From Solobacterium sp. (lineage in GTDB: Bacteria > Bacillota_I > Bacilli_A > Erysipelotrichales > Erysipelotrichaceae): a stretch of DNA of 54,984 nt. The position numbers and the translations under genes were made by a program. Location of the stretch: contig JAFRJJ010000064.1 in NCBI GenBank assembly GCA_017432325.1, forward strand, positions 1 through 54,984. Reading direction: 5' to 3'. Shown here in pieces: positions 18,863 through 26,299 of this stretch; the first letter of the stretch is position 1, and each line of letters starts with the position of its first letter. The notes beneath the pieces are model-generated. The model was not told the origin of the DNA, did no database searches, and saw only the letters and a program-made list of their open reading frames with translations.

Positions 18863-19234
18863 ATGCTGGAACATCATTACCGTGAGCTCAGACTGCGCGG
18901 AAAAAACAATACAAAGAGAAAACTTGTCCTGGAATTCATGGATGAGAAATATGATCTGCTGGCAGAATTCATCATGAGTGATCTGAGCCAGTTCCGTGAT
19001 GAGTTTGAACAGGAACTGGATGCTGTACTGAACGGAGAACTGGATAAGTCGGATATCAGGGGGAACAGGTGCCATCTGGCCATTTTCCCTTATTATGTCA
19101 TCGTATATGACGACCTGGCAGAAGACGGCGTGGGTCAGTGGTGTCAGGCAGATATGGATGATTTCCTGGATATCATCGAAGAATGGGATCAGAAATCGGA
19201 AGAATTGAGAGAACGGGAAGAACAGGTATCCTGA
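18863..19234 (+). CDS. Acidic protein, probable EndoU partner/immunity
   Basis: Not recognised as a family. 123 aa, strongly acidic and largely helical, with the central segment CHLAIFPYYVIVYDDL and a Glu-rich tail. It starts 2 nt after the stop of the EndoU gene, so it is translationally linked. Its size, acidity and position fit a nuclease inhibitor; that role is inference. No signal peptide, so it would act in the cytoplasm. Confidence 0.65.
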   Translation: MLEHHYRELRLRGKNNTKRKLVLEFMDEKYDLLAEFIMSDLSQFRDEFEQELDAVLNGELDKSDIRGNRCHLAIFPYYVIVYDDLAEDGVGQWCQADMDDFLDIIEEWDQKSEELREREEQVS

Positions 19235-19303
19235 TGTTCGGAATTCAAATGGAACGATTTATGTTTATAATTGTATGAATCAATCTGACAAAGGCGGTAA
19301 AGC

Positions 19304-20404
19304 ATGATATTACTGATTATCAATCCCGGATCAACATCAACCAAGATCAGCATATATGAAGATGAAAAAGTTCTGTTTGAAGAGAGCGTCTTTCATGACG
19401 CGCCGGAGCTTCTCAGATATCCCCATGTCAATGACCAGGTCCCTTTCCGGAAACAGGTCATTCTCAGTTTCCTGGAACAGAACGGTCTGTCCCTGAACGA
19501 CATCGATGTATTTGTCGGCAGAGGAGGCAGTGCCGTTCCTGTAAAGTCAGGTGTCATTGAGATCAATGAACAGCTTTACAACGACACAAGAGACGCCAAA
19601 GGCGGCAGTGAACATCCGGCCAAGCTGGGCGTCATGCTGGCATATGAACTCAGCAAAGAAGGACATCAGAGAGCATTTACAATGGATCCGACCAATGTGG
19701 ATGAGCTTTGTGATGAAGCAAGACTGACTGGCATCAAAGGGATATACCGGAACGCACAGGCACATGTCCTGAACCAGAAGGCAGTCGCCCGGAAGCACTG
19801 TGAACAGCATGATCTGGATTATGAATCCTGTGATCTCATCGTATGCCATATCGACGGCGGGATCACTGTTCACGCTCATCACAACGGCAGGATGATCGAC
19901 GGCAATGTCGGCAGCGGCGGAGACGGCGCGTTCACACTGACCAGGATCGGCTCTGTTCCGGTATTGAAGCTCCTGGACTACATTGATGAACACGGAACAC
20001 AGGAAGTCAGGACGATGTGCTCCAGATCGGGCGGTTTTGTATCGTTCTTCGGAACCAGCAATTTCAAAACAGTATACGACATGGTGCTGAACGGCGATAG
20101 GAAAGCAAAGCTTGTATATGATTCCTTGGTCTATCAGATCTGCAAGGAGATCGGTGCAATGGCTGCAGTACTGAAGGGAAAAGTGGATGGCATCCTGCTG
20201 ACAGGCGGACTGGTTATCTATGATGATCTGTGTGAACAGATCAGGGAACGCTGCGGATGGATCTCCGATATCTTTGTCTATCCCGGAGAACTGGAACAGG
20301 AAGCACTCGCAAAAGAAACGCTGAGGGCACTGAGAGGACAGCGCACGATCCATACCTACGACGGGATCCCTCCGTTTGACGGCTTTGACTTTATTGAAGA
20401 ATGA
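19304..20404 (+). CDS. buk: Butyrate kinase
   Basis: 366 aa, ASKHA fold. LIINPGSTSTKISIYE is the phosphate-1 loop of butyrate/acetate kinases, and the blocks VGRGGSAVPVKSG, HIDGGITVHAHHNG and LTGGLVIYDD fit butyrate kinase over acetate kinase, as does the length. It converts butyryl-phosphate and ADP to butyrate and ATP. Phosphotransbutyrylase is not adjacent. The ribosome site AAAGGCGG is imperfect. Family members using branched-chain acids cannot be excluded. Confidence 0.9.
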   Translation: MILLIINPGSTSTKISIYEDEKVLFEESVFHDAPELLRYPHVNDQVPFRKQVILSFLEQNGLSLNDIDVFVGRGGSAVPVKSGVIEINEQLYNDTRDAKGGSEHPAKLGVMLAYELSKEGHQRAFTMDPTNVDELCDEARLTGIKGIYRNAQAHVLNQKAVARKHCEQHDLDYESCDLIVCHIDGGITVHAHHNGRMIDGNVGSGGDGAFTLTRIGSVPVLKLLDYIDEHGTQEVRTMCSRSGGFVSFFGTSNFKTVYDMVLNGDRKAKLVYDSLVYQICKEIGAMAAVLKGKVDGILLTGGLVIYDDLCEQIRERCGWISDIFVYPGELEQEALAKETLRALRGQRTIHTYDGIPPFDGFDFIEE

Positions 20405-20464
20405 GTCAGAATGAAATATCCGGACACTTTTATGGAGTGCCCTTTAAATGCAATGCATACAAAA

Positions 20465-20505
20465 ATGAGATCCCGGTCTGCTTACTCAGAAGGCCGGAAT
20501 CTCAT
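20465..20505. terminator. Terminator of the split host tRNA-Leu (also downstream of buk)
   Basis: ATGAGATCCCGG / CCGGAATCTCAT arms, T5 on the minus strand and TTTTCTTTT on the plus. The same hairpin, with few changes, follows both element-borne tRNA-Leu genes (25744-25784 and 29606-29646). Confidence 0.8.
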
Positions 20506-20515
20506 TTTCTTTTCA

Positions 20516-20564
20516 TGCGGATGACAGGACTTGAACCTGCACGCACAAGGCACCAGATCCTAAA
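20516..20564 (-). pseudogene. 3' half of host tRNA-Leu(UAG), split at the anticodon loop
   Basis: The minus strand reads TTTAGGA, TCTGG (anticodon-stem 3' strand), a variable arm, the T-arm CAGGTTCAAGTCCTG and the acceptor CATCCGC plus discriminator A. The 5' half is missing here but is present at 29762-29799. Joining the halves at the 7-nt loop gives a complete Leu tRNA with acceptor GCGGATG/CATCCGC and anticodon stem CCAGA/TCTGG. No encoded CCA. Confidence 0.88.
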
Positions 20565-20700
20565 ACTCCAGAGTGCGTAAGATCAGTGCCTGAAATAGTC
20601 TTTTGAAACATGAATGCCTGTAACAACTGATCTTTCGTAATGTCATCAGCTGACACCGCGTAAGACCTTTTTGGGTTCGACACGTAAGATTATAACACGC
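20558..20700. repeat. Left-end repeat of element 1, copy A
   Basis: About 85-90% identical to 25899-26041. It contains GTAAGAT-type motifs at 20577-20583, 20660-20666 (GTAAGAC) and 20684-20690, plus a degenerate inverted copy at about 20630. Spacing from the core (19, 102 and 126 bp) is the same in both copies, as for arm-type recombinase or accessory-factor sites. On the minus strand it ends in TATAAT at 20689-20694, a possible outward-facing promoter. Confidence 0.85.
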
Positions 20701-20728
20701 TGGGAAATAAGATGTTGCAGATAAAATG

Positions 20729-21469
20729 CTAATCCTTCCAGCGGCGGAACTTTGTCTGCTTATACACTGCAGGTGTCATCCCGGTCTCTTCTTTGAAGAC
20801 TTTGATGAAATGGGAAACAGAGGAGAAATCAAAGTATTCGGCAATCTCGGTAATGCTGTAATCATAATATTGCAACAGGGATTCGGATGCTTCGATTCTT
20901 CTTTTTCTGATATATCTGGATATTGTCATTTTCATTTCTTTTGCAAACAAGGCGGAAAGGTAGTTCGGTGTAACATCTGCCTCTTCGGCAATGTCATTCA
21001 GCCGGATTGTGCTGTGCAGATGCCGGTCAACATAATCAATTGTCCTTAATACTGGACGGGAAAAGATATTCTCATTCTGAAGTGACGAAGTGCGCTCAAG
21101 ATATGCTTTTACCATTTCATCATGAATCTGAAAGATTTCCTCTTTTGAAGATGCCGTATCACATCGCTGAATAAAAAGATCGGAGATATTATAGGCAGTT
21201 TCAGATTCCACACCACCGTCCATGGCAAATCTGCAGCACAGCGTTGTGGAGGCCACAAACATGTATTTCCAGTGGCGCAGAGGGTCTTTGGACAGGATGC
21301 CTTCCAGTGCGCTGCGGAACATTTTGCGGCATTCTTTTATGGCGCGCCTGTCACCGTTTTTCAAAAGGGTATACTGCAGCATTTCTTCATCGTAAGTTGA
21401 GTGGTGGATATCATTCTCGCGGTTTGTGAAGAATGTGTCCTGAAGTGCCTGGTCAATGGATGTTTTCAT
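20729..21469 (-). CDS. AraC-family transcriptional regulator
   Basis: 246 aa. The C-terminal ~100 residues carry two helix-turn-helix motifs (IRLNDIAEEADVTPNYLSAL and the segment SITEIAEYFDFSSVSHFIKV); the N-terminal domain (about 1-140) is helical, of unknown ligand. The frame is open to 21679, into the divergent reductase gene, but GGAG lies 8 nt before the ATG at 21469 and a TATAAT just upstream, so this start is chosen. It is divergent from the aldo/keto reductase operon and probably its activator, through the operator at 21515-21542. Confidence 0.82.
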   Translation of the reverse strand: MKTSIDQALQDTFFTNRENDIHHSTYDEEMLQYTLLKNGDRRAIKECRKMFRSALEGILSKDPLRHWKYMFVASTTLCCRFAMDGGVESETAYNISDLFIQRCDTASSKEEIFQIHDEMVKAYLERTSSLQNENIFSRPVLRTIDYVDRHLHSTIRLNDIAEEADVTPNYLSALFAKEMKMTISRYIRKRRIEASESLLQYYDYSITEIAEYFDFSSVSHFIKVFKEETGMTPAVYKQTKFRRWKD

Positions 21470-21488
21470 AATCGTGACTCCTGTACAG

Positions 21489-21517
21489 ATTATATCCAGC
21501 AAATCTGATTCAGTAAA
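21489..21517 (-). promoter_or_regulatory. Promoter of the AraC regulator gene
   Basis: Minus strand: TTTACT (21512-21517), 17 bp, TATAAT (21489-21494), 20 bp before the ATG at 21469. The -35 overlaps the proposed operator, which would allow autoregulation. Confidence 0.6.
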
Positions 21518-21542
21518 TATATGATGTAAATCTAATATATTT
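21515..21542. promoter_or_regulatory. Candidate AraC operator, site 1
   Basis: AT-rich 28-bp site with core AAATATATGATGTAAATC. It matches 22 of 28 positions of 23772-23799, upstream of the MFS gene of the same element. It lies between the regulator and reductase genes. Confidence 0.6.
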
Positions 21543-21594
21543 GATATCAAAGAAACGAGCTTTTCCATATGCTTACACCGAGGAGGATATAACG

Positions 21595-22728
21595 ATGGTA
21601 ATTGAAAATCTGAATGATGTCCCGCATTTCGGCTTTGGTATGATGAGGCTTCCTCTGCATGATCCGGATGATGTGACAAGTATCGATATCGAACAGGTCT
21701 GCAGAATGGCGGATGTATTTCTGGAACATGGTTTTACATACTTTGACACAGCTTATCCGTATCATAAAGGCTATTCGGAAAGAGCTGTTAAGGAAGTGCT
21801 GGTAAACCGGTATGACAGAGAGTCTTTTCTGCTTGCGGACAAGCTGCCAGCATGGTCTCTGGACACAGAAGAAGATATTGAAAGAATCTTCAATGAACAG
21901 CTGGAAAGAACAGGCGCAGGCTATTTTGACTTTTATCTTCTGCACAGTGTGGAAAAGCAATGGTATCCGGTCTATGAGAAATATGACTGTTTCGGCTGGG
22001 CACTGAAGAAGAAAGAAGAAGGACTGATCCGGCACTTCGGGTTCAGCTATCACGATGATCCGGAGCTTCTTGACATGATATTGACAGCTCATCCGGAAGT
22101 TGAATTTGTGCAGATCCAGATGAATTACCTGGACTGGGAAAATCCCGTTGTCCAGGCACATGCCAATTATGACGTCTGCCGTAAACATGGTGTTTATGTG
22201 AATGTCATGGAGCCTGTCAAGGGCGGCACACTGGCTGCTTTGCCTGAAAAAGAAACAGAGATACTGCGAAAGGTCAATCCGGATGGCAGTACTGCTTCCT
22301 GGGCAATCCGTTTTGTGCTGAGTCATGAAGGAATGCTTACTGTACTGTCCGGAATGAGTTCCATGGATCAGATGAATGACAACATGCGTACAGTATCTGA
22401 TTTTCATCCTCTCAATGATCAGGAGAATAAGGCAGTTCATGAAGTTGTTTCGTCTATGCTGGATAAGCCGGCAATCGGCTGCACGACATGCCGGTACTGC
22501 GTGGACGGATGCCCGATGAGAATTACAATTCCGGAACTATTCAGGGCAATGAACAGCTATACCATGTATGGCGACAACAATCGTGCAAGAGGATATTACA
22601 AAGCAGCTGTTTCCGGGGATCATGCAAGAGCATCGGATTGTATCCAATGTGGACGCTGCGAGACATCATGTCCCCAGCATCTGCCCATCCGGACTCTTCT
22701 GGAAAAAGTCAAAGATGTTTTTGACTGA
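21595..22728 (+). CDS. Aldo/keto reductase with C-terminal 4Fe-4S ferredoxin domain
   Basis: 377 aa. The N-terminal ~270 residues are an AKR barrel (FGFGMMRLPL, catalytic FDTAYPYHKGYSE with Asp and Tyr, Lys in LADKLP, His in YLLHSVEK). The C-terminus carries two cysteine clusters, CTTCRYCVDGCP and CIQCGRCETSCP, as in the Fe-S AKR family of anaerobes. It likely reduces a sugar-derived or keto substrate using Fe-S electrons. AGGAGG (21581-21586) is 8 nt before the ATG at 21595; the open frame to 21541 is ignored. First gene of an operon with the AEC transporter. Confidence 0.88.
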   Translation: MVIENLNDVPHFGFGMMRLPLHDPDDVTSIDIEQVCRMADVFLEHGFTYFDTAYPYHKGYSERAVKEVLVNRYDRESFLLADKLPAWSLDTEEDIERIFNEQLERTGAGYFDFYLLHSVEKQWYPVYEKYDCFGWALKKKEEGLIRHFGFSYHDDPELLDMILTAHPEVEFVQIQMNYLDWENPVVQAHANYDVCRKHGVYVNVMEPVKGGTLAALPEKETEILRKVNPDGSTASWAIRFVLSHEGMLTVLSGMSSMDQMNDNMRTVSDFHPLNDQENKAVHEVVSSMLDKPAIGCTTCRYCVDGCPMRITIPELFRAMNSYTMYGDNNRARGYYKAAVSGDHARASDCIQCGRCETSCPQHLPIRTLLEKVKDVFD

Positions 22729-22776
22729 ATAAATCATTATCAGGGAATAATTGCTGAATAACTGGAGGTTACAGAC

Positions 22777-23691
22777 ATGGATATTCTTAAAACAGTCATG
22801 CCGGTGATTATAATGCTGGCACTCGGAAAGATTTTTGCAATAAAGAAGATTATTTCTGCGGAAACAGTTACCGGCATCAAAGGCCTGATTTCCGGTGCTC
22901 TTCTTCCCGTCGTGATATTCAATGCATTGTTGGCCATGCAGTTCAGCATGCGCAGTCTGAGTCTTTCACTGCTTGTTTATGTGCTGTATACCATAGCTCT
23001 ATTTCTGGTGTTGAAGTTTATTTCACCAAGATTGAAATACAGGATGTCAGGCTTTCTATTGCTTGGGGCTGAAGGCGGTATGATGGGATATGCACTATAT
23101 ACCAGCTTATTTGGAAGTGAGGCACTTTCCACTCTCATGGAAGTGGATCTTGGAAATATCCTGTTTGCCTTTACGTTCTTTATTGTTCTTATCAAGATGG
23201 CTAATTCAGAGGAATCAGATACAAAGAAAGTCATTATAGATTCTTTAAAAACACCTTTGCTAAGTGTTGTGGCGATTGCGCTTATGCTGAATGTGACGGG
23301 AATAGGTAAATGGCTGATGGCCTCACAGATTGGTTCCCTGTATACCGCAGTCGTAAACATGGTCACTTCACCTGTCAGTGCACTGATATTGATGTCAGTA
23401 GGGTATGAGCTCGAACTGGATCCTGCTTTATTAAAAGATGTAGGTACAGTAAGTATCATCCGGCTGCTGATTAATGCATTGATCACTCTTGTTCTTTTGA
23501 CAACCGGCCGTTTTCTGATCATTTCGGATCAGCTTATGACAGCTGTGCTGCTGTACGCGATTCTGCCTCCGCAGTTCATTACGCCAATCTTTATTAAAAA
23601 CACAAAGGAAAGCTCTTTCGCGGCGACTGTCTTATCTTTCTATACACTCATCACGATTGTCGGCTTTGTCATTCTGGCTGCTGCAGTATAG
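22777..23691 (+). CDS. AEC family transporter
   Basis: 304 aa with about ten membrane segments. The opening ILKTVMPVIIMLALGKIFA is typical of the auxin-efflux-carrier family, which in bacteria often exports or imports organic acids such as malate. It follows the Fe-S reductase by 48 nt with AACTGGAGG as ribosome site, so they form one operon, closed by a hairpin terminator. It may move the substrate or product of the reductase. Confidence 0.82.
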   Translation: MDILKTVMPVIIMLALGKIFAIKKIISAETVTGIKGLISGALLPVVIFNALLAMQFSMRSLSLSLLVYVLYTIALFLVLKFISPRLKYRMSGFLLLGAEGGMMGYALYTSLFGSEALSTLMEVDLGNILFAFTFFIVLIKMANSEESDTKKVIIDSLKTPLLSVVAIALMLNVTGIGKWLMASQIGSLYTAVVNMVTSPVSALILMSVGYELELDPALLKDVGTVSIIRLLINALITLVLLTTGRFLIISDQLMTAVLLYAILPPQFITPIFIKNTKESSFAATVLSFYTLITIVGFVILAAAV

Positions 23692-23714
23692 CTGAAAAAC
23701 ATTTGCATAACGGA

Positions 23715-23755
23715 AAAACAGATTCGGCGGTTCAGGGAACCAATGAATCTGTTTT
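23715..23755 (+). terminator. Terminator of the reductase-AEC operon
   Basis: AAAACAGATTC (23715-23725) pairs with GAATCTGTTTT (23745-23755): an 11-bp stem ending in T4. Confidence 0.75.
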
Positions 23756-23771
23756 ACTGCAAAATGATATT

Positions 23772-23799
23772 AAATATATTATGTAAAACGTATATTTAT
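23772..23799. promoter_or_regulatory. Candidate AraC operator, site 2
   Basis: AAATATATTATGTAAAAC core, the counterpart of 21515-21542. It lies 58 bp before the MFS gene and just upstream of a -10-like TATAGT/TATTAAT, a position suited to an activator. Confidence 0.58.
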
Positions 23800-23857
23800 A
23801 GTATTAATGCAATCCCCGGATCAATAGTATGAAACCGTAAAGAAAAGAGGGAATGAC

Positions 23858-25063
23858 ATGAAAACAGAAGGGTTTCTCAGATATGGAATGATGGACGGAC
23901 TGTTCTACGCATGGTGCGCATCCTTTACGGGATTCATTACATCCTATTTCCTGGCATGCGGTTTAAGTGCTTCGAAACTGAGCACAATGCTGGCGGTATA
24001 TATGATCACCTGTTTTGCAGGAGCGCTTTTTTGGGGAGGTGTCTGCGATAAGCTGAAGACAAACAGAAAGGTATTCATCGCTTCTTTTGCGGCAGTCATC
24101 CTGATTGCCGGGATCATCACGGTGATCACACCCCTCAATGTGAATCTTGCCATTACGCTCTATCCTGTCATGGGATTCTTGCTTTCCTCACTCGGCTCCA
24201 ATCTGGATGCCTGGATGCTGAGAAACTTTCACAAAGACGGAACTCTCTATGGCAAGGCAAGGGCAATCGGGTCGCTTGGTTATTCATTGACAGCTCTTGC
24301 GGCCGGTGTGATCATCAATACATTCGGCTACAGTATGATCCAGCCGCTGCAGATCATCACCGGTGTTCTGACTCTCATCATGGCATTCTTCCTGAAAGAA
24401 CTCCCGTTTGGAGAAACAGATAAAAAGACAGAAAAGGGGAATGCAAAGCTTCTTCTCAGAAGTCCTTTGTATATGATCCTGATCGTTCTTCTGTTCCTTG
24501 GCGGTCTGGCTGTTTCACCTGTCAACAGCATGAAGACAGTCTTCATTCAGAATGTCGGCGGCGATGTCTCAATGCTTGGCTTAGACAGTTTTATCGGCGT
24601 CACGCTGCAGGCGGTCCTGATCTTTGTCTCAGGCAGATTCACCAGGATCCCTGTCAAAGTCAGACTGCTGATCATGTCTTCCGCATTATTGGCGGACATG
24701 TTACTGATCTACTTCGCGGTCTCTCCGTTCATGATCATTCTCGGTTCCATCTTCTGGAATATCTCATTCTCGGTGATGCTGCCGACACAGCGGGAGATCG
24801 TTGAAAAGCATATCGATCCATCTGTCAGAAACATTGCCCATAATGTCGCTGATGCCGCATACAACAACTTCTCGGCAATCATCGCTCTCTCCTACAGTGG
24901 CATATTAATTGATCAGTTCGGTGTAAAAATGATTGCCTTTGCCGGTATTCTCATCATGCTGACAGCTGTGGCAATAGAAACATCAATGCTGGTGAAAAAA
25001 GAAAACAGTAAAAACAATGTATACACAGGAAACACAATTATGGTTTCCGATCAGGAAGGATAA
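23858..25063 (+). CDS. MFS transporter (element 1)
   Basis: 401 aa with about twelve membrane segments. The layout, with YGMMDGLFYAWCASFTGFI at the start and the DAWMLRNFHKDG loop after TM4, resembles sugar/oligosaccharide:H+ symporter-like MFS proteins. AAGAGGGA lies before the ATG. It is followed 6 nt after its stop by a maltose-acetyltransferase-like gene. Substrate unknown; a glycoside is suggested by that neighbour. Confidence 0.8.
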   Translation: MKTEGFLRYGMMDGLFYAWCASFTGFITSYFLACGLSASKLSTMLAVYMITCFAGALFWGGVCDKLKTNRKVFIASFAAVILIAGIITVITPLNVNLAITLYPVMGFLLSSLGSNLDAWMLRNFHKDGTLYGKARAIGSLGYSLTALAAGVIINTFGYSMIQPLQIITGVLTLIMAFFLKELPFGETDKKTEKGNAKLLLRSPLYMILIVLLFLGGLAVSPVNSMKTVFIQNVGGDVSMLGLDSFIGVTLQAVLIFVSGRFTRIPVKVRLLIMSSALLADMLLIYFAVSPFMIILGSIFWNISFSVMLPTQREIVEKHIDPSVRNIAHNVADAAYNNFSAIIALSYSGILIDQFGVKMIAFAGILIMLTAVAIETSMLVKKENSKNNVYTGNTIMVSDQEG

Positions 25064-25069
25064 AAGAAT

Positions 25070-25645
25070 ATGAAAGAAATTGAAAAACTCGACGCAGGTC
25101 TTCCATACGATTTCTGGGACAATGAAGTCAATGCCAGAAGAAAACGCGCAATTACCCTGACAAGAAAACTGAATGCGATGGATCCCAATGATGAAGCCGC
25201 CAAGGTTCCGGTGATTCGGGAACTGTTCGGCTCCGTCGGAAGCGATCCCTGTGTCGATCCGGTATTCAACTGTGACAATGGACTGAATATTCATGTCGGC
25301 GACGAGTTCATTGCCAACTATGGCGTAACAATTCTTGACATCGCTCCTGTTCATATCGGTGATCATGCCATGCTGGGACCGGGATCCAAGATCATTACAG
25401 TAGGCCATCCGCTTTCCCCGAAGGAAAGAAGAAAGCATATCGGCATTGCAAAGCCGGTAACGATTGGAAATGACTTCTGGATGGGTGCAGGTGCCATAGT
25501 TCTTCCCGGTGTAACGATCGGTAACAATGTTGTTGTGGCAGCCGGTGCAGTGGTCACAAAAGATGTGCCTGACAACTGTGTCGTCGCAGGTGTGCCGGCA
25601 AAAGTGATCAAAGAGATCACCGATGATACAGATCAGATCTGCTGA
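25070..25645 (+). CDS. Maltose/galactoside O-acetyltransferase (left-handed beta-helix)
   Basis: 191 aa, the usual length of Maa/LacA/NodL acetyltransferases. It has an N-terminal Maac segment (LPYDFWDNEVNARRKRA), then hexapeptide repeats with the catalytic His in ITVGHPL and the tail VAAGAVVTKDVPDNCVVAG. It transfers acetyl from acetyl-CoA to a sugar hydroxyl in the cytoplasm. It is coupled to the MFS gene by 6 nt and likely detoxifies or marks an imported sugar. Confidence 0.88.
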   Translation: MKEIEKLDAGLPYDFWDNEVNARRKRAITLTRKLNAMDPNDEAAKVPVIRELFGSVGSDPCVDPVFNCDNGLNIHVGDEFIANYGVTILDIAPVHIGDHAMLGPGSKIITVGHPLSPKERRKHIGIAKPVTIGNDFWMGAGAIVLPGVTIGNNVVVAAGAVVTKDVPDNCVVAGVPAKVIKEITDDTDQIC

Positions 25646-25743
25646 ATAACATACTCATCTCACCTGTGATCCTGATCCTGTTTTTGAGATTCTGCCGTTT
25701 TTTGAAAATTCAGATTGGATGAAAGGTCCAGAACATACGAAAA

Positions 25744-25784
25744 ATGAGATCCCGGTCTCCTTACTCAGAAGTCCAGGATCTCAT
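25744..25784 (-). terminator. Terminator of the element 1 tRNA-Leu
   Basis: ATGAGATCC / GGATCTCAT hairpin followed by T5 on the minus strand, nearly identical to the host tRNA terminator at 20465-20505. Confidence 0.8.
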
Positions 25785-25799
25785 CTTTGCCCTTAACAG

Positions 25800-25881
25800 T
25801 GAGGATAACAGGACTCGAACCTGCACGGGTCACCCCATCGGATCCTAAATCCGATGCGTCTGCCAATTCCGCCATATCCCC
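25800..25881 (-). tRNA. tRNA-Leu (anticodon UAG), carried by element 1
   Basis: 82 nt. Acceptor GGGGATA/TATCCTC, D-arm with GGCAGACGC, anticodon stem TCGGA/TCCGA around loop TTTAGGA (anticodon UAG), class II variable arm, T-arm CAGGTTCGAGTCCTG, discriminator A, no encoded CCA. It differs from the split host tRNA-Leu. Its upstream side is the left end of element 2, which must supply the promoter in the tandem arrangement. Confidence 0.92.
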
Positions 25882-25898
25882 ATTTGAAGCACGTATAT

Positions 25899-26041
25899 TC
25901 CTAAAACTCCAGAGTGCGTAAGATCAGTGCCTGAAATAATCTGTTGAATCATGAATGCCGATAACTATTGATCTTTCGTAATGTCATCATCTGAGACTGC
26001 GTAAGATCTTTTTGGCTTCGGCACGTAAGATTGTAACACAG
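25899..26041. repeat. Left-end repeat, copy B (element 2)
   Basis: The counterpart of 20558-20700. GTAAGAT motifs at 25918-25924, 26001-26007 and 26025-26031 have the same spacing as in copy A. It reads TACAAT on the minus strand where copy A has TATAAT. Confidence 0.85.
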
Positions 26042-26299
26042 CTCTCAAATCAACTTGGAGTTAGCAAAAAATCCATATAAGTGTAGATGTATAAATTAAT
26101 AGCAATTTACAGGATGAAACTTTTATGTTTCTTATCATCGCCAATTGCACTAATTAGGTGTCTTTATTGCCCGTATAACCGAATAAATTGTTTGATACAA
26201 ATAGAAAATCGCAAATATGGGACAAATTAATAAAAATATGTTTCTTAATATTGTTTTTTCTGAATTAACAATATAAAATATCGCTGTGAAGGGGCGATT
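26042..26299 (+). promoter_or_regulatory. AT-rich leader and promoter of the Fic gene
   Basis: A 258-bp very AT-rich stretch with no gene. A likely promoter is TTGTTT (26251-26256), 15 bp, TATAAA (26272-26277). AAGGGG at 26289-26294 is the ribosome site. Confidence 0.45.

Larger units (their letters stand above)
20558..25898. mobile_element. Element 1: tRNA-Leu anticodon-loop island (5.3 kb)
   Basis: It is bounded by TCCTAAA at 20558-20564 and 25899-25905. The left end (20558-20700) is a 143-bp conserved repeat. The right end is a terminator, a complete tRNA-Leu(UAG) and CATTTGAAGCACGTATAT. Cargo: AraC regulator, Fe-S aldo/keto reductase, AEC transporter, MFS transporter, sugar acetyltransferase. 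No integrase, relaxase or transposase is visible. Element 2 follows directly in the same orientation and shares both ends. Confidence 0.82.

Noticed and set aside
20558..20700. CRISPR-like repeat array
   Set aside because: GTAAGAT motifs are only 7 bp and irregularly spaced, with no spacer-repeat structure; no cas genes.
25646..26299. Integrase or excisionase gene at the element 1/2 junction
   Set aside because: All frames in this 650-bp stretch are short; it holds only the tRNA, terminator, end repeat and an AT-rich leader.
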